Assembly (NCBI RefSeq): GCF_900143055.1
Contig: NZ_FRCW01000005.1
Location: 124,001-188,000, forward strand
DNA length: 64,000 nucleotides
Reading direction: 5' to 3'
Origin: Fibrobacter sp. UWR3
Lineage (GTDB): Bacteria > Fibrobacterota > Fibrobacteria > Fibrobacterales > Fibrobacteraceae
Of the stretch, positions 52,731 through 61,863 are shown piece by piece (the first letter of the stretch is position 1; each line of letters begins with the position of its first letter). The notes below the pieces were generated by a model, which was not told where the DNA came from, ran no database searches, and was given only the letters and a program-made list of their open reading frames with translations. The translations under genes were made by a program, and so were the position numbers.

Positions 52731-53557
52731 CGCATCTTTCCGGCGCGCAGCACGTCCATCATGTTGAAGGGCTTGGCGGTACCGGCGGCAATCTGCTCGG
52801 CGAGGAAGTTCACGGCATCTACAGTGCCCTCGGCGTAAATCTTACGGCCGCACACGTTGTGCTGGAACTCAAAATGCACCGTACCGTCGGCGCTGTCGAG
52901 GCTGTAGGTATGGAAGGCGTGACCGCCGAGGTATTCCTCGGGCACGTGCATGCGTTCCATCTGTTCTTTTTCGTTGCGAACCTTCTCGATGTCATCGACG
53001 GAGAAATCGAATCCCATCTTTTGGAAATCTCCCACAATGGCCTTCGCCGTACCGCTCGTGTCGGCCTTCGTCTTCTGGTGGCTTTCCACCACGGAAAGCT
53101 TGTAGCCGCTGAACGCCGTCGGGAATTCCTTCGCCAGAAATTCAATCATCATCTGGAAGGCGACAATCTGTTTGGCCATGTTCGGGGCAATCACGCTCGG
53201 GTGGTTCGCGTCGGCCACGAGTTTTGCAAGCGCCTCGCGGTCACCGCCGGTAGTGCCCATCACGAAGGGAATCTTGTGCTTCACGTAGAATGCGGCGTTG
53301 TCGTTTACAGCCGTCGGGTGCGTGTAGTCGATGCAAATGACGTTCGGGTACTTCGCGAGCACTTCGCCAATACGGGCCTCGCGGTTGCTGGGCTTCAAGA
53401 GCTGGATGGTCTTCCCCGCCACCTCTGCCTCGTTTTCCACGATAATCTCGCCCGTCAACGAATACGGGACAAGTTCCAAGCCGCGGGCCACGCAGGTTTC
53501 AGCCACAATACGGCCCATGTTGCCCGGAATACCATTAACCATCACTTGTATAGACAT
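52727..53557 (-). CDS. dapB: 4-hydroxy-tetrahydrodipicolinate reductase
   Basis: 276 residues. It reduces the dihydrodipicolinate precursor toward diaminopimelate/lysine. NAD(P)-binding VNGIPGNMGRIV, ICIDYTHPTAV, GTTGGD, and substrate motif ESHQKTKADTSGTA match DapB, of a branch also found in plants. A TATTTT box lies about 25 nt upstream and CAGGAG before the ATG. With asd and alr it serves wall synthesis. Confidence 0.94.
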   Translation of the reverse strand: MSIQVMVNGIPGNMGRIVAETCVARGLELVPYSLTGEIIVENEAEVAGKTIQLLKPSNREARIGEVLAKYPNVICIDYTHPTAVNDNAAFYVKHKIPFVMGTTGGDREALAKLVADANHPSVIAPNMAKQIVAFQMMIEFLAKEFPTAFSGYKLSVVESHQKTKADTSGTAKAIVGDFQKMGFDFSVDDIEKVRNEKEQMERMHVPEEYLGGHAFHTYSLDSADGTVHFEFQHNVCGRKIYAEGTVDAVNFLAEQIAAGTAKPFNMMDVLRAGKMR

Positions 53558-53772
53558 AAAATCTCCTGTTTTTGGGGTGGAAAATAGAAAAAAAGCGGAA
53601 TAAAACTTTTTTTATCGTCCGAAAACGCCGTTTTTCGCTAATGAGTTGCAGGAGTTTTACATTTTTTGTAATTTTCTGTACACGGAAATAAATAATTTTG
53701 ACAACTTATGATTACAACACGACCTCTTATGTTTTCACAACGGCTTGCCATTTTTTTTTAAATCGTCATACC

Positions 53773-54111
53773 ATGAAACTGAAGAACGATGCAGAAAAGG
53801 CATTTGACCTAGAATTATCCAAGATTATTAAAGCCAGAAGAGACGAACTCAACCTTACTCAAGAATATCTAAGTTTTCATTCTGGTGTTACCCGCATTAC
53901 CATCGGTAAGTGGGAAAAGGGCGAGAAGACCCCTATCAGTTTTGACCTCTACAACGTACTCAAGGTTCTCTACAAGGATCCGTCTGAATTTTGGGCCGAA
54001 CTGTTCAAGAATTACGAAAAAACGCTTTCCCCTATCCAGAAGGCGGCCGACAAGAAGAAATTCATGGCCTACCTGGAACAGGCACAAAAGAACAAGAAGG
54101 GCGATACCTAA
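53773..54111 (+). CDS. XRE-family helix-turn-helix regulator
   Basis: 112 residues. The helix-turn-helix is RDELNLTQEYLSFHSGVTRITIGKWEKG, typical of Cro/CI-like proteins; the C-terminal part is basic and helical. The start at MKLKNDAEKAF avoids a poor upstream extension. Convergent with ruvX; the two stops overlap by a few bases. Target unknown. Confidence 0.8.
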   Translation: MKLKNDAEKAFDLELSKIIKARRDELNLTQEYLSFHSGVTRITIGKWEKGEKTPISFDLYNVLKVLYKDPSEFWAELFKNYEKTLSPIQKAADKKKFMAYLEQAQKNKKGDT

Positions 54112-54521
54112 CCGTTCTCGTCCAACCATCTCTGGAGAATTATCGCGGCGGCTAATTGATCAATTACCGCCTTATTTTTTTGCTTTTTCTTCTTGCTGAA
54201 GTAAGACGTCTTTTCCTGGGCCTGCACGCTGGAGTACGATTCGTCCTGCGTGTATACAGGAAGTCCCGGAAAACGGAGTTTCAGGTCCTCGACAAATTTT
54301 TCCACCACCACGTTCTTGCCGTCCTTACGGCCATCGGGGTGATACGGCATCCCCACCACGAACGCATCGATTTTGTTCACCTTCACGAGTTCATCGAGCC
54401 TTACAAACAAGTTCGTCGTTTTCTGGTCGATTGTCTCGCGAGAAAAAGCCATGCGCAGTTCGGAATCGGCAAAAGCGACCCCGACGCGATGTTCTCCGTA
54501 ATCTAGTGCCAAGTAGTTCAT
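54108..54521 (-). CDS. ruvX: Holliday junction resolvase-like protein RuvX/YqgF
   Basis: 137 residues from MNYLALDYGEHRVGVAF. RNase H fold with Asp7 as first acidic residue; VVGMPYHPDGRKDGKN, TQDESYSSVQAQ and the final IDQLAAAIILQRWL are conserved. It has roles in rRNA processing or resolving junctions. A longer frame adds 13 residues. TATATT lies 8 nt before this ATG, a leaderless pattern that supports the start. Confidence 0.9.
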   Translation of the reverse strand: MNYLALDYGEHRVGVAFADSELRMAFSRETIDQKTTNLFVRLDELVKVNKIDAFVVGMPYHPDGRKDGKNVVVEKFVEDLKLRFPGLPVYTQDESYSSVQAQEKTSYFSKKKKQKNKAVIDQLAAAIILQRWLDENG

Positions 54522-54529
54522 CGGAGCGA

Positions 54530-54535
54530 AATATA
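54530..54535 (-). promoter_or_regulatory. -10 box of ruvX, 8 nt before the start
   Basis: TATATT on the minus strand, then TCGCTCCG and ATG. Confidence 0.5.
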
Positions 54536-54555
54536 AAAAAAGAAGCCCGCAAAAA

Positions 54556-54592
54556 AACAAGAAGCCCGGCTAGAAGCCGGGCCGACCTGCCG
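54556..54592 (-). terminator. Terminator after the 54609 barrel gene
   Basis: On the minus strand GCCCGGC-TTCTA-GCCGGGC followed by TTCTTGTTTTTTT. Confidence 0.75.
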
Positions 54593-54608
54593 TTCAACGG
54601 GGCCTACA

Positions 54609-55391
54609 CTAGAGAAGGTAGGTCATCGAAAGCTGGATGTTCCAGGCGCTCGGCTTGTCTTCAACAGCATCGCTTACACTGTTGAAGTCGTACATGAAGC
54701 GCAGACCGACGTTCATGTCGTGACCACCCTGGTGGAACTGAGCACCGGCACCGAGAACAAGCGACACATAAACGCCGCTGGTCTCAATGTCATCGGCGGC
54801 GACAAGATCGCTTGCGTAGTCGACCTCGTTGTCGTAGGTATCATAGTAGTTGTACTGCGCCGAGAACATGTCGGCAAGGCAGAATGCGAGACGGAGACCG
54901 CCTTCCACGTAGAGGAAAGAAAGGGGTTCGTAACGGGCGAGCACGGGCACATCCATGAGGATTTGCGAGATGCCCTGTTCGTATTCGTATTCGTATCCAC
55001 CGCCAAGGGGATAGCGTTCGGAGGTTTCATAGAAATAGCGGAAAATGAAGTTCACTTCGGGAGCGACAGCAAACTGCTTGTTGATATAGTAACGGAGGGA
55101 ACCGCCCACATAGCCGCCAACGGCAGTAAGGTCGCCAAGACCGCCCACGCCCACGCCGATATGGCCGCCCAGACGGATTTTCTGGTAGTCGGTATCGTCA
55201 GAAGACTTTTCCGCGGCAGGTGCGGCAGACTCGGCTTCTTCGGCGGGTTCAGCCTGGGTGGATTCCTCTGTCGAGTAGCTGTTGTCTTCGGTTGCAGCGG
55301 GGGTCTCGCCATAATCCTCGTCGTCGTACTGGGCGAACGAAGGTACACAGGTAAAGCCAAGCGCTATCGCGAGCACGGCTATTTTTTTCAT
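54609..55391 (-). CDS. Outer-membrane beta-barrel protein (PorT/OmpA-like barrel)
   Basis: 260 residues. Signal peptide ending near PSFA, an acidic Glu/Ala/Ser-rich N-terminal spacer (about residues 22-68), then an eight-strand-like barrel starting at IRLGGHIGVGVGGLG and ending in NIQLSMTYLL. The protein is probably abundant at the surface; function unknown. AAGGAG precedes the ATG. Divergent from the large activase-like gene. Confidence 0.75.
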   Translation of the reverse strand: MKKIAVLAIALGFTCVPSFAQYDDEDYGETPAATEDNSYSTEESTQAEPAEEAESAAPAAEKSSDDTDYQKIRLGGHIGVGVGGLGDLTAVGGYVGGSLRYYINKQFAVAPEVNFIFRYFYETSERYPLGGGYEYEYEQGISQILMDVPVLARYEPLSFLYVEGGLRLAFCLADMFSAQYNYYDTYDNEVDYASDLVAADDIETSGVYVSLVLGAGAQFHQGGHDMNVGLRFMYDFNSVSDAVEDKPSAWNIQLSMTYLL

Positions 55392-55542
55392 TTTGTTCTC
55401 CTTATGAACTGATTGTTAGTTTGTTCATCAAAAAAAAACAATCGCCGGTGCAGATGTCAATAAAAAAATGGCTTAATCTCTTTTTTTGCGAATTTGGGCA
55501 TTTTACGTTCCCGTTTGCCAATAAGCTCCACCCCAATTTTTC

Positions 55543-55548
55543 TATCTT
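55543..55548 (+). promoter_or_regulatory. -10 box of the 55559 gene, 10 nt before the start
   Basis: TATCTT, then TACGCCCACT and ATG; no ribosome site. Leaderless pattern. Confidence 0.5.
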
Positions 55549-55558
55549 TACGCCCACT

Positions 55559-58500
55559 ATGAGCAATTTGAAGAATGATTTGTGGGTCGGCGTGGACGTA
55601 GGTTCCACCACCGTGAAGATTGCGGTCGTCGATCCCGAGACCAACAAGCTTTTGCATTACACATACCAGCGCCACAACGCCATGCAGGCGAAAAAGGTCT
55701 ACGAGGTGCTGCGGGAGGCCCACGGGCTCTTCCCGGACAAGAATTTCAGGGTGGCCTTCTGCGGTAGCGGCGGCCAGCCCTTCGCCGACGCCACGCACGC
55801 CTTCTTTGTACAAGAAGTGGTAGCAAACGCCCTCGCCGTGCGTGCCACCTACCCCGAATCCCGCGTCGCCATCGAACTCGGCGGCCAGGACGCGAAGGTC
55901 GTATTCTTCGAAAAGGACAAGACAACCGGCAAGCTCATCGCAAGCGACATGCGCATGAACGGCGTGTGCGCGGGCGGTACCGGCGCATTTATCGACCAGG
56001 TGGCCGAACTCCTCCGCATCAAGACGGAGGCCTTCGAAGGTTTTGCCAAGCGCGGCCAGAAGGTCTACGAGATTTCGGGCCGTTGCGGCGTGTTCGCGAA
56101 GACGGACATCCAGCCGATGCTCAACAACGGAATTGCAAAGGAAGACATCGCCCTTTCGAGCTTCCACGCCATCGCGAAGCAGACCATCGGTGGCCTCGCC
56201 CAGGGCATGGAAATCAAGCCGCCCGTGATTTTCGAGGGCGGCCCGCTCACGTTCAACCCGACGCTCGTACGCGCGTTCAAGGAACGCCTCGGTATTAACG
56301 ACGAGCAGGCAATCGTGCCGGAACACTCCGAAGTGCTCGTCGCCATGGGTGCCGCCCTCTCGCTCGGCTCCATGTTCGCGGGCCAGGAATGCCATTACCG
56401 CATGGAAGGCTCGCTCGACGCCCTGGTGCACTTCAACGAAGTCCGCCAGGCCGAAAACAAGGCGAAGGCCGCCGCCGACCTCTTCTTCAAGAACGAAGCC
56501 GAATACAAGATGTTCCTCGAGGAACACAAGATGGCCGACAACCACTACCCGCAGCCGGCCTCGGGTTCGACCATCAACGCCTACCTCGGTATCGACGCGG
56601 GTTCCACCACCACGAAGTTCGTGCTCCTCGACGAGCAGGACAACGTGATTGACGGGTTCTACGCCAGTAACGACGGCGAACCGCTCGCCGTCTTGAAGCG
56701 CGCCATGAACGAGCTCGCCGACCGCTACGAGGAATACGGCTGCAAGCTCAACATTCTGGGCGTGGGAACCACCGGCTACGGCGAGCAGCTCTTCGCAAAG
56801 GCCGTCCATGCCGACTACCATACCGTGGAAACGGTCGCGCATGCGAACGCCGCCCAGCGCCTGTGCCCCGACGTAAGCTTCATCCTCGACATCGGCGGCC
56901 AGGACATGAAGGCAATCTCCGTGCAGGACGGCGTCGTCACCGGCATCATTTTGAACGAGGCCTGCTCCTCGGGTTGCGGTTCCTTTATCGAGACGTACGC
57001 CCGCAGCCTCGGAATCCCGATGGAAAAGATTGCGGAACTCGCGTTCAACGCAAAGAGCCCCTCGCAGCTCGGTTCCCGCTGTACCGTGTTCATGAACAGT
57101 TCCATCATCACGGAACAGCGCGACGGCAAGCAGCCCGAAGACATCATCGCGGGTATCTGCCGCTCCATCATCAACAACGTGTTTACGAAGGTTATCCGTA
57201 TCCGTAACCTGAACACCCTCGGCAAGAAGGTCGTGGTGCAGGGCGGAACGTTCAAGAACAACGCGGTCCTCCGCGCCTTCGAGCAGTACACCGGACTCAA
57301 GCCCATCCGTCCCGAACGTCCGGGCGAAATGGGCGCCATCGGTATCGCGCTCCTCACCCGCAAATTCATGGAAGAGAAGCGCAAGGAAAATCCGGACCTC
57401 AAATCGAGCTTTATCGGCCTCGAGGCCATGAAGACCTTCAGCTGGCACAACCAGCCGGGCCAGCTCTGCCAGTACTGCACCAACCACTGCTCCCGCACCA
57501 TCGTCACGTTTAGCGACGGCCAGAGTTTCGTTACCGGCAACCGCTGCGAACGCGGCGAAGTCACTGCCGACCCGAACGACCCGAAGACTAAGGCCCTCAT
57601 CGCCGAAATCAACAAGAAGATGCTCTCCGTGCCCGACATGATCAAGCGCACGAACCAGCTGTTGGTGAAGGACTACGCCCCAGCCAAGCTCGTCGAGAAC
57701 ACGGGCAAGACCATCGGTATCCCGCGCGTGCTGGAATTCTGGGCAAGCCTCCCCTTCTGGAAGGCGTTCTTCACAAGCCTCGGCTACACCGTCGTGGTGA
57801 GCCGCCAGAGCGACTACAAGATGTTCGAGGCGGGCCTCCACAGCGTGCCCTCCGACACAGTGTGCTTCCCGGCAAAGCTCGTACACGGCCACGTGCTCAG
57901 CCTCATTGAAAAGAAGGTCGACCGCATATTCTTCCCGATGATGGTAGCCATCCCGAGCGACCACACCAAGTTTACGGCCACCTCCGTCTGCCCGGTGGTG
58001 CAGGCCTACCCGAACGTGTGCAAGAACACCGATGAACCCGAGAAGAACTACGGCGTCCCCATGGACCAGCCGATTTTCCACTGGTTCAACACCAAGCTCC
58101 GCAGAAGCCAGACCGTAGACTGGTTCCACGAACACTGGAAGCTCGACAAGAAGCTCCTGGACAAGGCCGTGACCGAAGGCGAGAAGGCTCTCAACAACTA
58201 CCGCACGACCCTTTTGGAAGAAGGCCAGAAGATTCTCGACGACGTACGCGCGAAGAACAGTTTTGCCGTGGTGATTGCGGGCCGCCCCTACCACGCGGAT
58301 ACGCTCATCAACCACAACATCGCAAGCCACTTTACCGCCATGGGCATCCCGGTGCTTACCACCGAATCGCTCCCCGGCGTATACGACCAGGATGTACCAA
58401 GCCACACCCGTATCGAAATCAAGAACACCTTCCACCTGCGCATGATTGGCGCAACCATGATTGCGGCGAAGGACCCGAACATCGAACTTGCGCAAATCGT

Positions 58501-59992
58501 GAGCTTCGGTTGCGGGCACGATTCCATCTTGACCGACGAAATGATGCGCATGCTGCACCTTGATTCCAACAAGGAAATGCTCATGCTCAAGCTCGACGAG
58601 GGCGACGCCCGCGGCCCCGTGGGCATCCGCATCAAGAGCTTCATCGAGACGGTGAAGGCACGCCGTGCGGCGAACCTCCCCGACAAGCCCGAAAGCCACG
58701 AACCGCTGTATCACACTCCGTTCGTCGCCGAAGACAAGCAGCGCCGCCGTATCCTTACGCCGAACCTCTCCCCCGCATTTACCGTGCTTGCGAGCGAGTA
58801 CATGAAGCGCGAGGGCTACATCGCCGAATACCTGCCCGTGGCCGACAGGGAAGCCATCGAGCTCGGCAAGAAGTTCGTGCACAACGATATCTGTTTTCCC
58901 TGCCAGGTGAACATCGGCGAAGCCCTCAAGTGGCTTGTCAATCACCCCAATGTTCCGCAGACCGAAGTTTCGATGTGCCTCGCGAAGAACTGCGAGAACT
59001 GCCGTGCCGTGCAGTACGCGGTACTCGCCCGTAAGGCCCTCGACGAGGCCGGTTTCAAGGACGTCACCATCATCACGACCGGTGTGGACTACAAGGGCAT
59101 GCACCCGGGCTTCCAGCTGGGCCTCGACTTCCGCCTCCACATGCTTTGGGGCCTTGTCACGATGGATGCCATCGAGACCATGTACCGAGCCCTGCGACCC
59201 TACGAAGTCAACAAGGGCGACACGCAAAAAGTCTACGACGAGTGGATGCCGAAGGTTATCGCCGTCGCAGGCCACCTCACCACCACGCAGCTGGTGCGCC
59301 CCTCCAAGCTCATCGAGGTCTTCGAGCAGTGCATCGAGGCGTTCAACGGTGTCGAGATTACCGAAGATCGCAAACGCGGAATCCGTAAGCCCCGCGTAGC
59401 GGTACTTGGCGAAATTCTCATGAACTACCACCCGAGCGCAAACGGGTTCGTGGAAGAATACCTCATGAACAACGGGATGGAAGTCTACCTCCCGGGCATG
59501 ACGGACTTCTTCCGCGTCGACGAAGTCGTACGTAGCGAAAAAATCAAACGCGGATTCTCGGCGAACCCGCTCATGGACCGCGTGGAAGGCGGCGTGACGG
59601 CGAAGGTCTACACGCATGCCGTAGAAACCGCCCGCAAGTCCATGCACAAGTTCAAGCTCTACGAACACCATGCCGACTGCTACGAACTCAAGGACTACGT
59701 CACAGACATCATCGACCCGACATACAACACGGGCGAAGGATGGCTTATCCCGGGCGAAATCCTGTACAACGCGCAGCACGGCGTGAACAGCTACATCATC
59801 TTGCAGCCGTTCGCCTGCCTTGCAAACCACATCAGTGGCCGCGGCCTCACCAAGGCCGTGAAGGAGCGTTGCCCGCACGTGCAGATCCTTTCGCTCGACT
59901 ACGACCCGGACACCAGTTTCGCGAACATCGAGAACCGCCTGCAGATGCTCATCATCAATGCAAGAGAATTGGAAAAAGCAAATCAGAATTAA
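55559..59992 (+). CDS. Giant acyl-CoA dehydratase activase-related protein
   Basis: 1477 residues. Two ASKHA (BcrAD/BadFG) ATPase domains: VGVDVGSTTVKIAVVD near residue 10 and LGIDAGSTTTKFVLLD near 343. The second has CSSGCGSFIE, the cluster-cysteine motif of 2-hydroxyacyl-CoA dehydratase activators; the first has CAGGTGAF. Next comes a Cys-rich QLCQYCTNHCSRT segment, then a DUF2229-like part, then an HgdB/HgdC-like C-terminal part (FGCGHDSILTDEMM near 982). This long fused family is known in anaerobes but its substrate is not. The start is set at MSNLKNDLWVG; a longer frame has no start signal. Confidence 0.88.
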   Translation: MSNLKNDLWVGVDVGSTTVKIAVVDPETNKLLHYTYQRHNAMQAKKVYEVLREAHGLFPDKNFRVAFCGSGGQPFADATHAFFVQEVVANALAVRATYPESRVAIELGGQDAKVVFFEKDKTTGKLIASDMRMNGVCAGGTGAFIDQVAELLRIKTEAFEGFAKRGQKVYEISGRCGVFAKTDIQPMLNNGIAKEDIALSSFHAIAKQTIGGLAQGMEIKPPVIFEGGPLTFNPTLVRAFKERLGINDEQAIVPEHSEVLVAMGAALSLGSMFAGQECHYRMEGSLDALVHFNEVRQAENKAKAAADLFFKNEAEYKMFLEEHKMADNHYPQPASGSTINAYLGIDAGSTTTKFVLLDEQDNVIDGFYASNDGEPLAVLKRAMNELADRYEEYGCKLNILGVGTTGYGEQLFAKAVHADYHTVETVAHANAAQRLCPDVSFILDIGGQDMKAISVQDGVVTGIILNEACSSGCGSFIETYARSLGIPMEKIAELAFNAKSPSQLGSRCTVFMNSSIITEQRDGKQPEDIIAGICRSIINNVFTKVIRIRNLNTLGKKVVVQGGTFKNNAVLRAFEQYTGLKPIRPERPGEMGAIGIALLTRKFMEEKRKENPDLKSSFIGLEAMKTFSWHNQPGQLCQYCTNHCSRTIVTFSDGQSFVTGNRCERGEVTADPNDPKTKALIAEINKKMLSVPDMIKRTNQLLVKDYAPAKLVENTGKTIGIPRVLEFWASLPFWKAFFTSLGYTVVVSRQSDYKMFEAGLHSVPSDTVCFPAKLVHGHVLSLIEKKVDRIFFPMMVAIPSDHTKFTATSVCPVVQAYPNVCKNTDEPEKNYGVPMDQPIFHWFNTKLRRSQTVDWFHEHWKLDKKLLDKAVTEGEKALNNYRTTLLEEGQKILDDVRAKNSFAVVIAGRPYHADTLINHNIASHFTAMGIPVLTTESLPGVYDQDVPSHTRIEIKNTFHLRMIGATMIAAKDPNIELAQIVSFGCGHDSILTDEMMRMLHLDSNKEMLMLKLDEGDARGPVGIRIKSFIETVKARRAANLPDKPESHEPLYHTPFVAEDKQRRRILTPNLSPAFTVLASEYMKREGYIAEYLPVADREAIELGKKFVHNDICFPCQVNIGEALKWLVNHPNVPQTEVSMCLAKNCENCRAVQYAVLARKALDEAGFKDVTIITTGVDYKGMHPGFQLGLDFRLHMLWGLVTMDAIETMYRALRPYEVNKGDTQKVYDEWMPKVIAVAGHLTTTQLVRPSKLIEVFEQCIEAFNGVEITEDRKRGIRKPRVAVLGEILMNYHPSANGFVEEYLMNNGMEVYLPGMTDFFRVDEVVRSEKIKRGFSANPLMDRVEGGVTAKVYTHAVETARKSMHKFKLYEHHADCYELKDYVTDIIDPTYNTGEGWLIPGEILYNAQHGVNSYIILQPFACLANHISGRGLTKAVKERCPHVQILSLDYDPDTSFANIENRLQMLIINARELEKANQN

Positions 59993-60128
59993 TTCGGAAT
60001 TCAGAGTTCGGAATTCGGAGTTGTTAAACAAACTATTTTGAATTCTGGATTCTGTTTTCCAAACTTAATCTTTTTTGAACGCACATTTTTACTTAATAAT
60101 TCATAAATCTGAAATCCGAATTCTGAAA
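59990..60128. repeat. Short-period degenerate repeat with inverted half
   Basis: TTCGGAATTCAGAGTTCGGAATTCGGAG on the left and TGAAATCCGAATTCTGAAAT on the right, with GAATTCTGGATTCTG in the middle, between the activase-like and ABC-F genes. Confidence 0.7.
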
Positions 60129-60134
60129 TAATTT

Positions 60135-61727
60135 ATGCTCAACGTCTCTAATGTCAGTCTTCAATACGGTAGCCGCGTCCTCTTCAAGGAGGTGAACCTC
60201 TCGTTCAAACGCGGCAACTGCTACGGAGTCATCGGTGCGAACGGCGCCGGAAAGTCAACCTTCCTCAAGATTCTTTCGGGCGAACTCGAGCCCAACACCG
60301 GCGAGGTCACCAAGGACCCGGGCGAACGCATCGCCGTCCTCAAGCAGGACCACTTCGCCTACGAACAGAACACCGTTCTCGAAACCGTCATGATGGGTTA
60401 CCCCGAACTCTACGAGCTGGGCAAGAAGCGCGACGAACTCTATGCGCTCCCCGAAATGACGGAAGAACAGGGCATGCAGGCCATGGAAATCGAGACGCGC
60501 TTTGGCGAAATCGGCGGTTACGAGGCCGATTCCAGCGCGGCAGTGCTCCTGAAGGGCCTCGGCATCCCCGAGGAATTCCACTACAGCCTCATGGCCGACT
60601 TGGACGCCGGCCTCAAGGTGCGCGTGCTCCTCGCCCAGGCGCTGTTCGGCAACCCCGACATCCTCCTGCTCGACGAACCGACGAACCACTTGGACCTCGA
60701 AACAGTCGGCTGGCTCGAAGACTACCTCGAACGCTTCGAAAACATCGTCATCGTGGTGAGCCACGACCGTCACTTCCTCAATGCGGTCTGCACGCACACC
60801 TGCGATATCGACTACGGCAAGATTAACCTCTATGGCGGTAACTACGAATTCTGGTACGCCGCAAGCCAGCTCGCCCAGAAACAGCGCAAGGACCAGAACC
60901 GCCGCGCCGAAGAAAAGATTGAAGAATTGAAGGCGTTCATCCGCCGCTTCGCCTCTAACGCAGCGAAGGCCAAGCAGGCCACCAGCCGTAAGAAGCTCCT
61001 CGACAAGATGACCGTCGAAGAAATGCCGGCATCGAGCCGCAAGTTCCCGTGGGTCAACTTCAAGATGGATCGCGAACCGGGCAAGATTGTGCTCGAAGTC
61101 AAGAACGCGACCATCGACGGCGGCGACGGCATCATCTGCAAGGGGCTCGACTTCAGCCTGGGCGGAGGCGACAAGGTCGCCCTCGTCGGCGAATACGATA
61201 CGCTAAAGACGGCATTTTTCCAGCTGGTTGCCGGAGAGACGAAGGCACCCGACGGCGTGCTCAAGTGGGGCAACACCATCAGCTACAGTTACTTCCCCAA
61301 GAACAACGACGCCTATTTCGGTTGCGACCTCTCCCTCGTGGATTGGCTGCGCCAGTACAGCAAGGAACAGGACGAAACGTTCATCCGCGGGTTCCTCGGT
61401 CGCATGCTCTTTACCGGCGAAGAAGCCCTCAAGAGCGCGAACGTTCTTAGCGGTGGCGAAAAGGTGCGCTGCATGCTCAGCCGCATGATGCTCAGCAACG
61501 CGAACTGCTTGCTCCTCGATGAACCCACCGCACACCTGGATTTGGAAGCGATTACCGCCCTCAACAACGGCCTCACCGCATTCCAGGGCCCCATCATCTT
61601 CTGCTCCCAGGACCACGAATTCGTGCAAACGGTCGCAAACCGCGTGCTCGAACTCACGCCGAACGGTGTACTCGACCGCTCCATTACCTTCGACGAGTGG
61701 CTCGAAACCAAGAAGAAAAAGAAATAG
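60135..61727 (+). CDS. ABC-F ATPase, YbiT-like, with altered second P-loop
   Basis: 530 residues. ABC-F proteins act on ribosomes rather than in transport. Domain 1 has Walker A GANGAGKST, ALFGNPDILLLDEPTNHLDLE, and a signature-like LDAGLKVRVLLAQ as in YbiT. The linker (RRAEEKIEELKAFIRRFASNAAKAK) fits YbiT. Domain 2 has LSGGEKVRC and LLLDEPTAHLD, but its Walker A position reads VGEYDTLKTAF, without the usual GxGK. So nucleotide binding at site 2 may be impaired. No ribosome site is seen before the ATG. Confidence 0.88.
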   Translation: MLNVSNVSLQYGSRVLFKEVNLSFKRGNCYGVIGANGAGKSTFLKILSGELEPNTGEVTKDPGERIAVLKQDHFAYEQNTVLETVMMGYPELYELGKKRDELYALPEMTEEQGMQAMEIETRFGEIGGYEADSSAAVLLKGLGIPEEFHYSLMADLDAGLKVRVLLAQALFGNPDILLLDEPTNHLDLETVGWLEDYLERFENIVIVVSHDRHFLNAVCTHTCDIDYGKINLYGGNYEFWYAASQLAQKQRKDQNRRAEEKIEELKAFIRRFASNAAKAKQATSRKKLLDKMTVEEMPASSRKFPWVNFKMDREPGKIVLEVKNATIDGGDGIICKGLDFSLGGGDKVALVGEYDTLKTAFFQLVAGETKAPDGVLKWGNTISYSYFPKNNDAYFGCDLSLVDWLRQYSKEQDETFIRGFLGRMLFTGEEALKSANVLSGGEKVRCMLSRMMLSNANCLLLDEPTAHLDLEAITALNNGLTAFQGPIIFCSQDHEFVQTVANRVLELTPNGVLDRSITFDEWLETKKKKK

Positions 61728-61782
61728 CACTTTATCGGGAATTTCGTCGCATAATCGCCGAAAAATTGCCGAAAGATATTCA

Positions 61783-61815
61783 AAAAAAGCATTTCGTCAA
61801 GGAAATGCTTTTTTC
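61783..61815 (+). terminator. Terminator of the ABC-F gene
   Basis: AAAAGCATTTC-GTCAAG-GAAATGCTTTTTT. Confidence 0.8.
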
Positions 61816-61829
61816 GTTTTGAATTTTTA

Positions 61830-61835
61830 TATATT
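61830..61835 (+). promoter_or_regulatory. -10 box of the 61864 operon
   Basis: TATATT followed by TAGCGAC; here a normal leader with AAAGGAG follows, in contrast to the leaderless genes. Confidence 0.5.
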
Positions 61836-61863
61836 TAGCGACATAGGGATAAAGGAGAAAATT

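Noticed and set aside
55457-60031. Very long open frame on the strand opposite the activase-like gene
   Set aside because: It mirrors the codon bias of the real gene; its translation shows no domain and is rich in His/Val/Ala typical of antisense frames.
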